The notes under the pieces were generated by a model that saw nothing but the letters and a program-made list of their open reading frames with translations, was not told where the DNA came from and did not search any database. From NCBI RefSeq assembly GCF_035917275.1, contig NZ_CP108508.1, forward strand, positions 5,952,001 to 6,016,000: a stretch of DNA of 64,000 nucleotides. Direction: 5' to 3'. The stretch comes from Streptomyces sp. NBC_01237. Lineage in GTDB: Bacteria; Actinomycetota; Actinomycetes; Streptomycetales; Streptomycetaceae. Positions 54,530 to 63,887 of the stretch are shown here, piece by piece. Each line of letters begins with the position of its first letter. Positions within the stretch are counted from its first letter, which is position 1. The translations under genes and the position numbers were made by a program.

Positions 54530-54573
54530 GACTTTGGATGTTCGCTTGACTTAGACAAAGTCCATCGTAGGAT
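54530..54573. promoter_or_regulatory. katA promoter with CatR-type operator
   Basis: TTGACT (54546-54551) and TAGGAT (54568-54573) are spaced by 16 bases. GACTT-N5-AAGTC (54548-54562) overlaps the -35 and spacer, and another GACTT copy at 54530-54534 gives the larger inverted repeat GACTTTG...CAAAGTC (54530-54536 with 54556-54562). The location covers the promoter and is as expected for a Fur-type repressor. Confidence 0.65.
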
Positions 54574-54653
54574 CGAGAACGGCATACGCCAAGGGACAGG
54601 CTGTGCGGCATCGACAGATGACGAATGTGCAGGACATGACGCAGGAGGCGCAC

Positions 54654-56108
54654 GTGACGCAGGGACCGCTCACCACGGAGGCCGGCGCGCCGGTCGCCGA
54701 CAATCAGAACAGCGAGACCGCTGGCGTCGGCGGACCGGTTCTCGTCCAGGACCAGGCGCTGCTGGAGAAGCTCGCCCACTTCAACCGGGAGCGCATCCCG
54801 GAGCGCATCGTGCACGCCCGCGGTGCGGGTGCCTACGGCACGTTCACCCTGACCCGGGACGTCTCGCAGTGGACGCGGGCGAAGTTCCTCTCCGAGGTCG
54901 GCAAGCAGACCGAGACGTTCCTGCGCTTCTCGACCGTCGCGGGCAACCTCGGATCGGCCGACGCCGTGCGCGACCCGCGCGGCTTCGCGCTGAAGTTCTA
55001 CACCGAAGAGGGCAACTACGACCTCGTCGGCAACAACACCCCGGTGTTCTTCATCAAGGACGCCATCAAGTTCCCCGACTTCATCCACACCCAGAAGCGC
55101 GACCCGTACACCGGCTCGCAGGAGGCCGACAACGTCTGGGACTTCTGGGGTCTGTCGCCCGAGTCGACGCACCAGGTGACCTGGCTCTTCGGTGACCGCG
55201 GCATCCCGGCCACGCTGCGTCACATGAATGGGTACGGCTCGCACACGTACCAGTGGAACAACGAGGCCGGTGAGGTCTTCTGGGTCAAGTACCACTTCAA
55301 GACCGACCAGGGCATCAAGAACCTCACCCAGGACGAGGCCAACAAGCTCGCCGGTGAGGACCCGGACAGCCACCAGCGCGATCTGCGCGAGTCGATCGAG
55401 CGCGGCGAGTTCCCGTCCTGGACCGTGCAGATCCAGGTGATGCCCGCCTCCGAGGCGTCCACGTACCGCTTCAACCCGTTCGACCTGACCAAGGTGTGGC
55501 CGCACGAGGACTACCCGCCGATCGAGATCGGGAAGCTGGAGCTCAACCGCAACCCGGAGAACGTCTTCGCGGAGACCGAGCAGTCGATCTTCAGCCCCGC
55601 GCACTTCGTGCCGGGCATCGGACCGTCCCCGGACAAGATGCTCCAGGGCCGTCTCTTCGCGTACGGCGACGCCCACCGCTACCGCGTCGGCATCAACGCC
55701 GACCACCTGCCGGTGAACCGCCCGCACGCCACCGAGGCGCGCACCAACAGCCGTGACGGTTACCTGTACGACGGCCGTCACAAGGGCGCGAAGAACTACG
55801 AGCCGAACAGCTTCGGCGGGCCGAACCAGACCGACCGGCCGCTGTGGCAGCCGCTCCCGGTCAGCGGCCCCACCGGCAACCACGAGGCGGCGAGCCACGC
55901 CGAGGACAACGACTTCGTGCAGGCCGGAAACCTCTACCGGCTCTACTCCGAGGACGAGAAGGCCCGGCTGATCGACAACCTGGCCGGGTTCATCGCCAAG
56001 GTTTCGCGCGACGACATCGCCGAGCGTGCGGTCAACAACTTCCGTCAGGCGGACGGAGACTTCGGCAAGCGGCTGGAAGCCGCGGTCCAGGCCCTGCGCG
56101 GCCAGTAG
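54654..56108 (+). CDS. katA: Monofunctional heme catalase
   Basis: Catalase of 484 residues that dismutates hydrogen peroxide. GTG 54654 follows AGGAGG (54643-54648) at 5 bases; the frame extends to 54603 but that start is poorer. The distal His is in [12 protein letters not shown] (about residue 51), the distal Asn in VGNNTPVFF (about 124), and the proximal heme Tyr in [13 protein letters not shown] (about 334). The overall length is that of clade 3 small-subunit catalases. Repression by the adjacent CatR is expected. Confidence 0.95.
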   Translation: MTQGPLTTEAGAPVADNQNSETAGVGGPVLVQDQALLEKLAHFNRERIPERIVHARGAGAYGTFTLTRDVSQWTRAKFLSEVGKQTETFLRFSTVAGNLGSADAVRDPRGFALKFYTEEGNYDLVGNNTPVFFIKDAIKFPDFIHTQKRDPYTGSQEADNVWDFWGLSPESTHQVTWLFGDRGIPATLRHMNGYGSHTYQWNNEAGEVFWVKYHFKTDQGIKNLTQDEANKLAGEDPDSHQRDLRESIERGEFPSWTVQIQVMPASEASTYRFNPFDLTKVWPHEDYPPIEIGKLELNRNPENVFAETEQSIFSPAHFVPGIGPSPDKMLQGRLFAYGDAHRYRVGINADHLPVNRPHATEARTNSRDGYLYDGRHKGAKNYEPNSFGGPNQTDRPLWQPLPVSGPTGNHEAASHAEDNDFVQAGNLYRLYSEDEKARLIDNLAGFIAKVSRDDIAERAVNNFRQADGDFGKRLEAAVQALRGQ

Positions 56109-56123
56109 GACGCTTGTCGTGGA

Positions 56124-56160
56124 CGGTGGGCCGGATTCCCTTCGGGGGTCCGGCCCACCG
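56124..56160. terminator. Terminator between katA and the CBS gene
   Basis: CGGTGGGCCGGA (56124-56135) pairs with TCCGGCCCACCG (56149-56160) with a 13-base loop; both flanking genes converge here. Confidence 0.8.
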
Positions 56161-56182
56161 GCCGTTCCGTCGCGGACCGGCC

Positions 56183-56584
56183 TCAGCCCACCAGGCCGGC
56201 CGTGCGGCGCCTGGCCGGTGCCCAGCAGCGGATGATGTCGCGCACCGAGACGATGCCCACCGGGCCGGCGCCGTCCAGCACGATCAGATGGCGGAACCCG
56301 CCGTGCGTCATGGCCTCCGCGGCCTCCTCCAGCGTCCAGGTGGGGGCGGCGAACACCACGTTGCCGGTGGTGTGGGCGGACGCGGTCTCCAGATCGGGGT
56401 TCTGCCCCGAGGCGACCGCGTTGAGGATGTCGCGCTCGGTGATGATGCCGAGCCCGCTGGTGTCCGGGTCGTGGACGACGGCTGCCCCGACGCGGCGGGC
56501 CGACATCAGCCGGGCGGCCTGGCGGAGCGTATGGGTGGGGCCGATGGTCAGGAGCATCGTGCTCATGGCGTCGCGGACGAGCAT
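56183..56584 (-). CDS. CBS-domain protein
   Basis: Protein of 133 residues composed of two CBS motifs (DAMSTMLLTIGPTHTLRQAARLM and VVFAAPTWTLEEAAEAM), which bind adenine nucleotides. The start at ATG 56584 is set by AAGGAGGT (56595-56602 on the minus strand) 10 bases upstream. Without a partner domain its role is unclear; it probably senses energy charge for another protein. Confidence 0.9.
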   Translation of the reverse strand: MLVRDAMSTMLLTIGPTHTLRQAARLMSARRVGAAVVHDPDTSGLGIITERDILNAVASGQNPDLETASAHTTGNVVFAAPTWTLEEAAEAMTHGGFRHLIVLDGAGPVGIVSVRDIIRCWAPARRRTAGLVG

Positions 56585-56702
56585 GACGGGAGCCACCTCC
56601 TTCGTGAGCCGGCCCTGTGAGCCGATTCACAAGTTCACAAGTGGGGGGACTCCCAGAGTTGCACCCTTGGGGCGAGTCAACAAGGGCCGGCTGAAGAACG
56701 GC

Positions 56703-56730
56703 TGTGGGGCGGGTAAAAACCCGCCCCACA
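56703..56730 (-). terminator. Terminator between the CBS gene and hisN
   Basis: A 12-bp stem (56703-56714 with 56719-56730) with loop AAAA in the 189-base gap. The orientation does not matter for the stem; it probably terminates hisN transcription on the minus strand. Confidence 0.7.
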
Positions 56731-56773
56731 CGCCCCGGGCGCCCCGGCGGTGACCGGCGGCGAGGGGTGGGTC

Positions 56774-57574
56774 CTAGTAGCGCTGGTTGAGGTAGCCCAG
56801 CAGTTCGTGGTGGAGCAGCCCGTTGGAGGCGGCCGCGTTGCCGCCGCCCGGACCGGAGACCCCGTCCAGGCTCGTGAAGAGCCCGCCCGCCTCCTGCACG
56901 ATGATCGCGTTCGCCGCCATGTCCCACAGGGAGAGCTCGGGCTCGGCGGCGATGTCCACGGAACCCTCGGCGACCATCATGTACGGCCAGAAGTCCCCGT
57001 ACCCACGGGTCCGCCAGCAGGCCCGCGTCAGGTCCATGAACCCGTCCAGCCGGCCCTGCTCCTCCCAGCCGCTCAGCGAGGCGTACGCGAACGAGGCGTC
57101 CGCGATCCGCTCCACCTGCGACACCTTCAGACGGGTCGCGGAGGTGAGGCTGCGGCCGGAGAACGCTCCCGCGCCCTTCGCCGCCCACCAGCGACGGCTC
57201 AGCGCGGGCGCCGAGACCACCCCGACCACCGGCTGGAAGCCGTCCTCGCCCGCCTCCATCAACGAGATCAGCGTCGCCCAGACGGGTACACCGCGTACGT
57301 AGTTCTTGGTGCCGTCGATCGGGTCGATCACCCAGCGCCGGGGTCCGGTGCCCTCCAGCCCGTACTCCTCGCCCAGGATCGCGTCGCGCGGGCGGGCCCG
57401 GTGGAGGTGGCCGCGGATCAGCTCCTCGGCGGCCTTGTCGGCCTCGCTCACCGGTGTCATGTCCGGCTTGGTCTCCACCTTCAGGTCGAGGGCCTTGAAC
57501 CGGTCCATCGTCGCCGCGTCGGCGGCGTCCGCCAGTACATGGGCGAGGCGCAGATCATCGTGGTAATCGGGCAT
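56774..57574 (-). CDS. hisN: Histidinol-phosphatase / inositol monophosphatase family
   Basis: Mg-dependent phosphatase of 266 residues. Metal ligands: GEEYG (Glu, about residue 68), [12 protein letters not shown] (Asp-Asp, about 87), and the C-terminal [12 protein letters not shown] (Asp). The overall sequence follows the actinobacterial HisN type, which removes phosphate from histidinol phosphate; closely related members hydrolyse inositol phosphate, so the substrate is not certain. The start is [12 protein letters not shown]. Confidence 0.88.
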   Translation of the reverse strand: MPDYHDDLRLAHVLADAADAATMDRFKALDLKVETKPDMTPVSEADKAAEELIRGHLHRARPRDAILGEEYGLEGTGPRRWVIDPIDGTKNYVRGVPVWATLISLMEAGEDGFQPVVGVVSAPALSRRWWAAKGAGAFSGRSLTSATRLKVSQVERIADASFAYASLSGWEEQGRLDGFMDLTRACWRTRGYGDFWPYMMVAEGSVDIAAEPELSLWDMAANAIIVQEAGGLFTSLDGVSGPGGGNAAASNGLLHHELLGYLNQRY

Positions 57575-57659
57575 GTCGTCACAGTATCGACCGGCGGCAC
57601 GGCGGGGCTACAGCACCCTGGCCGGTGGCCCCGGCGGGGGATCGTGCGAGGAGTCGCGG

Positions 57660-57983
57660 TCAGTGCGAGGAGCCGGACAGCTGGAGTCCGATCACGCCGA
57701 CGATCACCAGCGAGATCGAGACCAGTTTCAGCGTCGAGACCACGTCGTCGAGGAAGACCATTCCGTAGATCGCCGTACCGGCCGCGCCGATTCCGGTCCA
57801 CACCGCGTACGCGGGACCGACATCGAGTTTCTTCAGCGCCAGCGTCAGCAGCCCGAAACTGCCGAGCGCGAACGCACAGAACGCGATCGTCGGCCAGAGC
57901 CGGGTGAATCCATGGCTGAGCTTCAGACACACGGCGAAGCCGGTCTCCAGCAGTCCTGCGACCACGACCAGCAGCCACGCCAT
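57660..57983 (-). CDS. Small multidrug resistance family exporter, SugE/Gdx-like
   Basis: Four-helix exporter of 107 residues with the membrane Glu13 (LLETG) and KLSHGFTRLWP, KKLDVGPAYAVWTGIGAAG, resembling the Gdx (guanidinium exporter) branch of the SMR family rather than EmrE. It probably exports guanidinium or quaternary ammonium compounds as a dual-topology dimer. Upstream sequence contains a candidate guanidine-III-like leader. Confidence 0.88.
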   Translation of the reverse strand: MAWLLVVVAGLLETGFAVCLKLSHGFTRLWPTIAFCAFALGSFGLLTLALKKLDVGPAYAVWTGIGAAGTAIYGMVFLDDVVSTLKLVSISLVIVGVIGLQLSGSSH

Positions 57984-58027
57984 CGTCAGTTGCCTCCCAC
58001 GTAGGTGACGCCCTCGTCCCGCTCGGT
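57984..58027 (-). promoter_or_regulatory. Candidate guanidine-III-like leader of the SMR gene
   Basis: On the minus strand ACGAGGG (58011-58017) is followed by CGTCA (58006-58010), and the complementary TGACG (57984-57988) lies directly before the ATG, with the GGAGG site between. Class III guanidine riboswitches have an ACGAGG motif and such a stem next to the ribosome-binding site of SMR exporters. The pseudoknot partner of the 5' segment is not convincing, so the call is weak. Confidence 0.3.
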
Positions 58028-58122
58028 GCGATTATGCCTTTACCAGTCCGTGGTGACTCGCAAACGTGCGCGAGCCGCGCGGCGCGGAACGGGTCCGGTC
58101 CGGCCCGCTCCGGGCAAGGGCC

Positions 58123-59139
58123 TCAGTCGCCCTCGCGCCGCTCCCGTGTGGCGAGCAGCCGCCGCAGCGAGTACAGCCGCGCCGGATCGGCGTGCCCCTC
58201 GGCCACCCAGGCGTCCAGCGCGCATTCCGGTTGGTTCTCGTCGTGGGTGCAGCCGCGCGGGCACTTCTCGGTGCCGGGCTCCAGGTCGGGGAACGCGTTG
58301 ATGACGCGTGACGGGTCGACGTGGTGCAGCCCGAAGGAGCGCACGCCGGGGGTGTCCACCACCCAGCCCCGGCCGCCGGGGAGCGGCAGCGCGAGCGCCG
58401 ATGTGGTGGTGTGCCGGCCACGCCCGGTGACCGCGTTGACGACACCGGTCGTCCGCCGCCGGTCCTTCGGTACGAGGGCGTTGACCAGGGTGGTCTTCCC
58501 CACGCCGGAGTGCCCGACGAACGCGGTGATCCGGTCGTTCAGCTGCTCGCGCACCAGGTCGGCCGCGCCGCCGCTCTCCAGCTCCTCGCGGCTGGTGACG
58601 ATGTACGGGACACCGAGCGGCGTATAGGTCTCCAACAGCTTGTCCGGCGAGGCCAGGTCGGACTTGGTGAGCACCAGGAGCGGGGTGAGCCCGCCGTCGT
58701 ACGCCGCCACCAGACAGCGGTCGATCATGCGGGGGCGGGGTTCCGGATCGGCGAGCGCCGTGACGATCGCCAGCTGGTCGGCGTTGGCGACGACCACCCG
58801 CTCGTACGGGTCGTCGTCGTCCGCGGTCCGCCGCAGCACCGAGCGGCGCTCACCGATGCGGACGATGCGGGCGAGGGTGTCCTTGTCGCCGGACAGGTCG
58901 CCGACGATGGAGACGGTGTCGCCCACCACGGCGGCCTTGCGGCCCAGCTCGCGGGCCTTCATCGCCATCACCGTACGGCCGTCGACGAGACAGGTGAGCC
59001 TGCCCCGGTCGACGGTGAGGACCATGCCGTCCTGGGCGTCCTCGTGCTTGGGACGGGTGTGCGTACGGGGCCGGTTGCCCTTGCGGTTGGGGCGGACGCG
59101 GATGTCGTCCTCGTCGGGGTTCTTGCCGTAGCGGCGCAT
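58123..59139 (-). CDS. rsgA: Ribosome small-subunit-dependent GTPase RsgA
   Basis: Circularly permuted GTPase of 338 residues that matures the 30S subunit. G4 TKSDL precedes the P-loop GHSGVGKTTLVNAL, and G3 is VDTPGVRSFGL. The C-terminal zinc region is EKCPRGCTHDENQPEC (C-x4-C-x-H-x7-C). The basic N-terminal extension (about residues 1-40) is OB-fold preceding. ATG 59139 is 4 bases from the aroA stop, so both genes form an operon. Confidence 0.95.
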   Translation of the reverse strand: MRRYGKNPDEDDIRVRPNRKGNRPRTHTRPKHEDAQDGMVLTVDRGRLTCLVDGRTVMAMKARELGRKAAVVGDTVSIVGDLSGDKDTLARIVRIGERRSVLRRTADDDDPYERVVVANADQLAIVTALADPEPRPRMIDRCLVAAYDGGLTPLLVLTKSDLASPDKLLETYTPLGVPYIVTSREELESGGAADLVREQLNDRITAFVGHSGVGKTTLVNALVPKDRRRTTGVVNAVTGRGRHTTTSALALPLPGGRGWVVDTPGVRSFGLHHVDPSRVINAFPDLEPGTEKCPRGCTHDENQPECALDAWVAEGHADPARLYSLRRLLATRERREGD

Positions 59140-59143
59140 GTCC

Positions 59144-60484
59144 TCAGGCCCCGAGCATTCCGGTCCACATGTCCGGGAAGTCCGGCAGGGTCTTGGCGGT
59201 CGTGCCCACGTTCTCGATCTCCACTCCTGGGACGGCGAGGCCGATGATCGACCCGGCCGTGGCCATCCGGTGGTCGTCGTACGTGTGGAAGACGCCTCCG
59301 TGCAGCGGTCGCGGCCGGATGTGGAGACCGTCGGCGGTCTCCGTGACATCGCCGCCGAGCTCGTTGATCTCCTTGGTCAGCGCGGCCAGCCGGTCCGTCT
59401 CGTGCAGCCGCAGATGTGCGACGCCGCTGAGCGTGGAGGGGGAGTCGGCCAGCGCCGCGACGGCCGCGATGCCCGGGGTCAGCTCGCCCACCTCGCTCAG
59501 GTCCACGTCGATGCCGTGGATGCGGCCGGAGCCGGTGAAGGTGAGCCCGCGCTCGGTGAGCTCGCAGCTGCCGCCCATCGCGGTGAAGATCTCGCGCAGC
59601 GCGTCACCGGGCTGCGTGGTGCGCTCCGGCCAGTCGGGGACGGTGACCCGGCCCCCGGTGACCAGCGCGGCGGCCAGGAACGGCTGCGCGTTGGACAGGT
59701 CCGGCTCGATCGTCAGGTCGCGGCCCAGCAGCGCGGACGGGGAGACCCGCCAGACGTTCGGCTCGCCGCCCGTCTCCGGCTCGTCCACCTGCGCGCCCAC
59801 GGCCCGCAGCATGTCGACCGTCATCCGGATGTGCGGCATCGAGGGGAGGGCGGAACCGGTGTGCCGCACCTCCACGCCCTGGTTGAACCGGGGCCCGGAC
59901 AGCAGCAGCGCCGAGACGAACTGGGAGGACGAGGAGGCGTCGATCGACACCGGGCCGCCGTCCAGCGCGCCCCCGCCGTGCACGGTCAGCGGCAGCGCGC
60001 CGCGCCCGTCGTCGTCGATCCGGGCGCCCAGTACCCGCAGGGCGTCGATCACGCCGTTCAGCGGTCGCTCGTACGAGCGGGGGTCGCCGTCGAAGCGGAC
60101 CGGCCCGTCCGCGAGGGTGGCCACCGGCGGCAGGAAGCGCATGACGGTCCCGGCGTTGCCCACATCGATCGTGGCCGGGCCGTGCAGTCCCGCCGGGATG
60201 ATCCGCCATGCCTCGCCGGAACTGTCCGGGCCGCTCGTGGCGATGGAGCTGGAGGACACCGTCTCCTCGATGCCGACGCCCATCGCGCGCAGCGCCTGGG
60301 CCATCAGCAGGGTGTCGCGGGAGCGCAGCGGGCGGCGCAGCCAGCCCGGCTCGGCGGAGAGGGAGGCGAGGACGAGTGCCCGGTTGGTGACCGATTTCGA
60401 TCCGGGCACGGTGACGGTCGCGTCGACGGCTCCGCTCGCGTGGGGGGCGGGCCAGAGGGCGGGGTGCACGGAACTTTCGGTCAT
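59144..60484 (-). CDS. aroA: 3-phosphoshikimate 1-carboxyvinyltransferase (EPSP synthase)
   Basis: Shikimate-pathway enzyme of 446 residues that transfers enolpyruvate from PEP to shikimate-3-phosphate. Conserved motifs: [16 protein letters not shown] (about residue 28), [37 protein letters not shown] and [14 protein letters not shown] LHETDRL. The active-site Lys, Arg and Asp residues are in place. GAGG lies before ATG 60484. The downstream neighbour rsgA starts 4 bases later. Confidence 0.95.
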   Translation of the reverse strand: MTESSVHPALWPAPHASGAVDATVTVPGSKSVTNRALVLASLSAEPGWLRRPLRSRDTLLMAQALRAMGVGIEETVSSSSIATSGPDSSGEAWRIIPAGLHGPATIDVGNAGTVMRFLPPVATLADGPVRFDGDPRSYERPLNGVIDALRVLGARIDDDGRGALPLTVHGGGALDGGPVSIDASSSSQFVSALLLSGPRFNQGVEVRHTGSALPSMPHIRMTVDMLRAVGAQVDEPETGGEPNVWRVSPSALLGRDLTIEPDLSNAQPFLAAALVTGGRVTVPDWPERTTQPGDALREIFTAMGGSCELTERGLTFTGSGRIHGIDVDLSEVGELTPGIAAVAALADSPSTLSGVAHLRLHETDRLAALTKEINELGGDVTETADGLHIRPRPLHGGVFHTYDDHRMATAGSIIGLAVPGVEIENVGTTAKTLPDFPDMWTGMLGA

Positions 60485-60596
60485 GGCCCTCACTTTAGTG
60501 GCTCAGCGCAAACCTGGATCCTGAACAAACAGGCGGAAACCGGGGCGTAATACCGGCGTGGTACATACCGTGGGGCGCCCTCTGCCCCGACGGACG

Positions 60597-60638
60597 GGGT
60601 GGCCGCCGAAAGGCTGTCCGGCAACCCGGCGGCCACCC
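60597..60638 (-). terminator. Hairpin between aroA and the M50 gene
   Basis: A 12-bp perfect stem (60597-60608 with 60627-60638) lies just beyond the M50 stop codon, in the 181-base gap before aroA. Confidence 0.75.
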
Positions 60639-60665
60639 GGCCCCGCCGACCGGCCCCGGCGGCCG

Positions 60666-61379
60666 TCACAGACCCAGCAGCCAGCGCCCGCCGCCGATCA
60701 GCGAACAGAGCGACACCGCGTGGAAGAAGAAGAGCCACAGCGCCGCCGGGACGTCGGTGAGCCGTGCCAGCTGGTCCGCGTCGGAGTCCGGCGCACCGCC
60801 GTGCCGCCGCTTGGACTGCAGCTCGAACGGTGGGCGCACGCCGCCGAGCAGCAGGAACCACACCACCGCGTACGCGAACGCCGACTGCACGGCGGCCGAG
60901 GTCAGCCAGGACACCAGAAGGAAGGCCGTGCCCGTGAGGATCACGGTCAGGGCCCCGTACACATTGCGGATCATCACCAGCATCGCGGCGAGCAGCGCGG
61001 TGGCCACCCACAGGAGCAGCGTGATCCTCCCGTCGGCCAGCAGCCAGGCGCCGCCCAGGCCCAGCAGCGACGGCGCGGTGTAGCCGGCCGCCGCGGTGAG
61101 GATCATGCCGATCCCGGTCGGCCGGCCGCGGCTCACGGTCAGCCCGCTGGTGTCCGAGTGCAGCCGGATACCGGAGAGCCGGCGGCCGGTGAGCAGGGCC
61201 ATCAGTCCGTGGCCGCCCTCGTGCGCGATGGTGATCGCGTTGCGCGAGAGCCGCCATATGAGGTTCGGCACGACCGCGACGAGGGCGGCGGTGGCCGTCA
61301 CGACCACCAGCCACTGCTCGGGCGCGGGCTGGGTGCCGAAGACGCGATCCCACAGATCGCCCAGTTCGGTGGCGTTCAT
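60666..61379 (-). CDS. M50 family metallopeptidase
   Basis: Intramembrane zinc metalloprotease of 237 residues. The HEGGH motif (H53-E54-x2-H57) lies in or near the first helix and about six hydrophobic segments follow. The third metal ligand (Asp) is not obvious, but may be in the SDADQL segment. ATG 61379 has AAGGAG upstream and is divergent from the SRAP gene; the frame is open to 61430. Confidence 0.85.
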   Translation of the reverse strand: MNATELGDLWDRVFGTQPAPEQWLVVVTATAALVAVVPNLIWRLSRNAITIAHEGGHGLMALLTGRRLSGIRLHSDTSGLTVSRGRPTGIGMILTAAAGYTAPSLLGLGGAWLLADGRITLLLWVATALLAAMLVMIRNVYGALTVILTGTAFLLVSWLTSAAVQSAFAYAVVWFLLLGGVRPPFELQSKRRHGGAPDSDADQLARLTDVPAALWLFFFHAVSLCSLIGGGRWLLGL

Positions 61380-61432
61380 TGGCCGGGCGGCTCCTTGCGG
61401 TCGGGTCGGGAGGTCGTGGCAGTCTGGCACTT

Positions 61433-62248
61433 ATGTGTGGACGGTTTGCAGCGAGTCGGCGGCCCGAGGATCTGACCGGGCTCTTCGAGGTCGAGAAGTG
61501 GGAACCCACCGAGACCCTGGAGCCCGACTGGAACGTGGCACCGACCAAAGAGGTCTACGCGGTACTGGAACGTCCTGTGAAGGACGCAGACGATCAACGT
61601 CCGGTTCGCCAGCTGCGTGCCCTGAAGTGGGGACTCGTGCCCTCCTGGGCGAAGTCCCCGGAGGGCGGCGCCCGCATGATCAACGCCCGTGCGGAGACCG
61701 TGCACGAGAAGCCGTCCTTCCGCCGCCCCTTCGTCCAGCGGCGCTGCATCCTGCCCGCCGACGGCTACTACGAGTGGGTCACGGGCTCCGAGGAGCGGCA
61801 GCTGGAGGAGACCGGGAAGAAGAAACGGCCGCGCAAGCAGCCGTACTTCGTGACGCCCGCCGACGGTTCGGTCTTCGCGATGGCCGGCCTGTACGAGTTC
61901 TGGCGCGACCGGACCCTGCCCGACGACCATCCGCTGGCCTGGTGGGTGACCTGCTCCGTGATCACCACCGAGGCGGAGACCACGCCGCTGGCCGTCGCCC
62001 CCGCCGAGGGACCGGCCACCCTCGCCGAGATCCACCCCCGGATGCCGCTGATGCTGACCCCGGACCGCTGGGACGCCTGGCTGGACCCGTCGCGCACCGA
62101 TGCCGAGGAGCTGCGGGGGCTGCTCTCCCCGCCGCCCGCCGGGCTGATGCGGGCCTACCCGGTGGCCACCGCGGTGAGCAATGTGCGCAACAACGGCCCC
62201 GAGCTGCTGGAGGAGCTGGCGGCGCCGGAGGTCGCCACGCTGTTCTGA
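61433..62248 (+). CDS. SRAP (HMCES/YedK) abasic-site-binding protein
   Basis: DNA-protein crosslinking protein of 271 residues. The initiator Met is followed by Cys2 (MCGRFAASR), which forms the thiazolidine bond with abasic sites after Met removal. Conserved residues are in NVAPTKEVYA, RMINARAETV, GYYEW and HPRMP. The family protects single-stranded DNA at abasic lesions during replication. The insertion of about 30 residues (near 115-140) is Lys-rich. The start is fixed by the need for Cys at position 2. Confidence 0.94.
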   Translation: MCGRFAASRRPEDLTGLFEVEKWEPTETLEPDWNVAPTKEVYAVLERPVKDADDQRPVRQLRALKWGLVPSWAKSPEGGARMINARAETVHEKPSFRRPFVQRRCILPADGYYEWVTGSEERQLEETGKKKRPRKQPYFVTPADGSVFAMAGLYEFWRDRTLPDDHPLAWWVTCSVITTEAETTPLAVAPAEGPATLAEIHPRMPLMLTPDRWDAWLDPSRTDAEELRGLLSPPPAGLMRAYPVATAVSNVRNNGPELLEELAAPEVATLF

Positions 62249-62284
62249 CAGCGGCGTTCCGGTCGCGGCCGGACGCGGGGCAGG

Positions 62285-62935
62285 ATGGGCCGTGTGAGCC
62301 GTACAGAGAGCGTGCAGAAAGTCGTCACCGGGGCGGGCGAGGCCAGGATCACCTGGCGGCCCGCGAACGACGCCCGTCTGGTGCTGGCCGTCAGCCATGG
62401 CGCGGGCGGTGGCATCGAGGCCCGTGACCTCAAGGCGCTGGCCGCCGCGCTGCCGTCCCACGGGGTGACCGTCGCCCTGGTGGAGCAGCCCTGGCGGGTG
62501 GCCGGCAAGAAGCTGGCCCCCGCGCCGAAGACCCTGGACACCGGGTGGCGCGGAGTGTGGCCCGCGCTCACCGGTCCCGGGCTGCCGGTCGTGGCCGGAG
62601 GGCGCAGCGCCGGGGCCCGGGTGGCGTGCCGGACGGCGACGGAGCTCGGCGCCCACGCCGTCCTCGCGCTCAGCTTCCCGCTGCACCCGCCGGGCAGACC
62701 GGAGAAGTCCCGGGCGGACGAACTCCTGGGGACCGGCGTACCCACCCTGGTGGTGCAGGGCGGCAACGATCCGTTCGGGCGGCCCGCCGAGTTCCCCGGG
62801 GGCTCCTACGAGCTGGCCGAGGTGCCGTACGGGGACCACGGCTTCGCCGTACCGAAGCGGTCCGGCCTGACCGAGGATCAGGCGATGGGCATCCTGACGA
62901 AGGCCGTGACCGGGTGGCTGTCCTCACTCGTGTGA
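62285..62935 (+). CDS. Alpha/beta hydrolase family protein
   Basis: Alpha/beta hydrolase fold of 216 residues. The oxyanion strand is LVLAVSHGAGGG, the nucleophile elbow is VVAGGRSAGARVACR, the acid is in VVQGGNDPFGRP and the His in PYGDHGFAV. The elbow (G-x-S-A-G) and size resemble the KANL3/Tex30 and dienelactone-hydrolase-like group. GTG 62294 is an alternative start. Substrate unknown. It is just upstream of the sigR promoter region. Confidence 0.85.
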   Translation: MGRVSRTESVQKVVTGAGEARITWRPANDARLVLAVSHGAGGGIEARDLKALAAALPSHGVTVALVEQPWRVAGKKLAPAPKTLDTGWRGVWPALTGPGLPVVAGGRSAGARVACRTATELGAHAVLALSFPLHPPGRPEKSRADELLGTGVPTLVVQGGNDPFGRPAEFPGGSYELAEVPYGDHGFAVPKRSGLTEDQAMGILTKAVTGWLSSLV

Positions 62936-62961
62936 CGCACGCCCCGTGTGACGTACGTCGC

Positions 62962-62988
62962 GGGAATGCGGAGTGCGGGACCACTGTT
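62962..62988 (+). promoter_or_regulatory. SigR-dependent promoter of sigR (autoregulatory)
   Basis: GGGAAT (62962-62967), an 18-base spacer and GTT (62986-62988) match the sigma-R consensus GGAAT-N18-GTT exactly. It lies 51 bases before the upstream start of the long SigR form, so it is the self-activated promoter known in S. coelicolor as sigRp2. Confidence 0.85.
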
Positions 62989-63038
62989 GTTCGGGACGTC
63001 GGTACAAGTACGTCGTACGTGGAGAGGGAGTCTGTCGC

Positions 63039-63887
63039 ATGGGTTCGACCATCTGCCCGCGCCGCTCGAACGCCGCTGATCTGGAGTGGACGGTGCTGCA
63101 CGCGGCCAGGACCGCTCCCGAGCGGGCGCTGAGCGGATCGGATCGACAGCCCGTCTCCAAGCAAGGTCGACTATTCTCCGAGGCGAGCGGGTCCGGTTTC
63201 GGCTCCGCCACATCGTTGGAGGAGGTGGGTCCGGTCACTGGGACCGACACAGGGACCGACGACGGCCGCGCGGAGGAGACGACCGCCGAGCGCAACGCGC
63301 GCTTCGAGCGGGACGCCCTCGGTTTTCTCGACCAGATGTACTCGGCGGCGCTGCGCATGACGCGCAACCCCGCCGACGCCGAGGACCTGGTCCAGGAGAC
63401 GTATGCCAAGGCGTACGGGTCCTTCCACCAGTTCCGTGAGGGTACGAACCTCAAGGCGTGGATGTACCGCATTCTCACCAACACCTTCATCAACTCGTAC
63501 CGCAAGAAGCAGCGCGAGCCCCAGCGCAGTGCCGCCGAGGAGATCGAGGACTGGCAGCTGGCGCGTGCCGAGTCGCACATGTCGACCGGTCTGCGTTCGG
63601 CGGAGTCCCAGGCCCTGGACCACCTGCCGGACTCCGATGTGAAGTCCGCGCTCCAGGCGATCCCCGAAGAGTTCCGCATCGCCGTGTATCTCGCCGACGT
63701 AGAGGGCTTTGCGTACAAGGAGATCGCGGACATCATGGGGACTCCTATCGGTACGGTGATGTCCCGACTGCACCGCGGCCGCCGTCAACTGCGCGGCATG
63801 CTGGAGGACTACGCCCGTGAGCGCGGGCTCGTCCCGGCCGGTGCCGTAGCCGGTGAGTCGGACGATCGGAAAGGCTCGGCCTCATGA
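63039..63887 (+). CDS. sigR: RNA polymerase ECF sigma factor SigR (long form; short form from GTG 63225)
   Basis: Thiol-stress sigma factor. The short form (GTG 63225, 220 residues) starts [10 protein letters not shown], and the long form (ATG 63039 with GGAGAGGGAG upstream, 282 residues) adds 62 residues. Region 2 has [31 protein letters not shown] and region 4 [29 protein letters not shown]. Known in S. coelicolor: the long form is made from the autoregulatory promoter and is an unstable isoform that limits the response. SigR is held by RsrA, encoded by the overlapping next gene (ATGA). The frame is open to 62973 but that segment contains the promoter. A separate housekeeping promoter for the short form was not identified. 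Confidence 0.92.
   Translation: MGSTICPRRSNAADLEWTVLHAARTAPERALSGSDRQPVSKQGRLFSEASGSGFGSATSLEEVGPVTGTDTGTDDGRAEETTAERNARFERDALGFLDQMYSAALRMTRNPADAEDLVQETYAKAYGSFHQFREGTNLKAWMYRILTNTFINSYRKKQREPQRSAAEEIEDWQLARAESHMSTGLRSAESQALDHLPDSDVKSALQAIPEEFRIAVYLADVEGFAYKEIADIMGTPIGTVMSRLHRGRRQLRGMLEDYARERGLVPAGAVAGESDDRKGSAS

Noticed and set aside
54066..57188. Minus-strand frame of about 1040 codons across katA, the CBS gene and catR
   Set aside because: Only its 3' part (54066-54485) is a gene, with the Fur-family fold; the rest overlaps katA antisense and the CBS gene in another frame.
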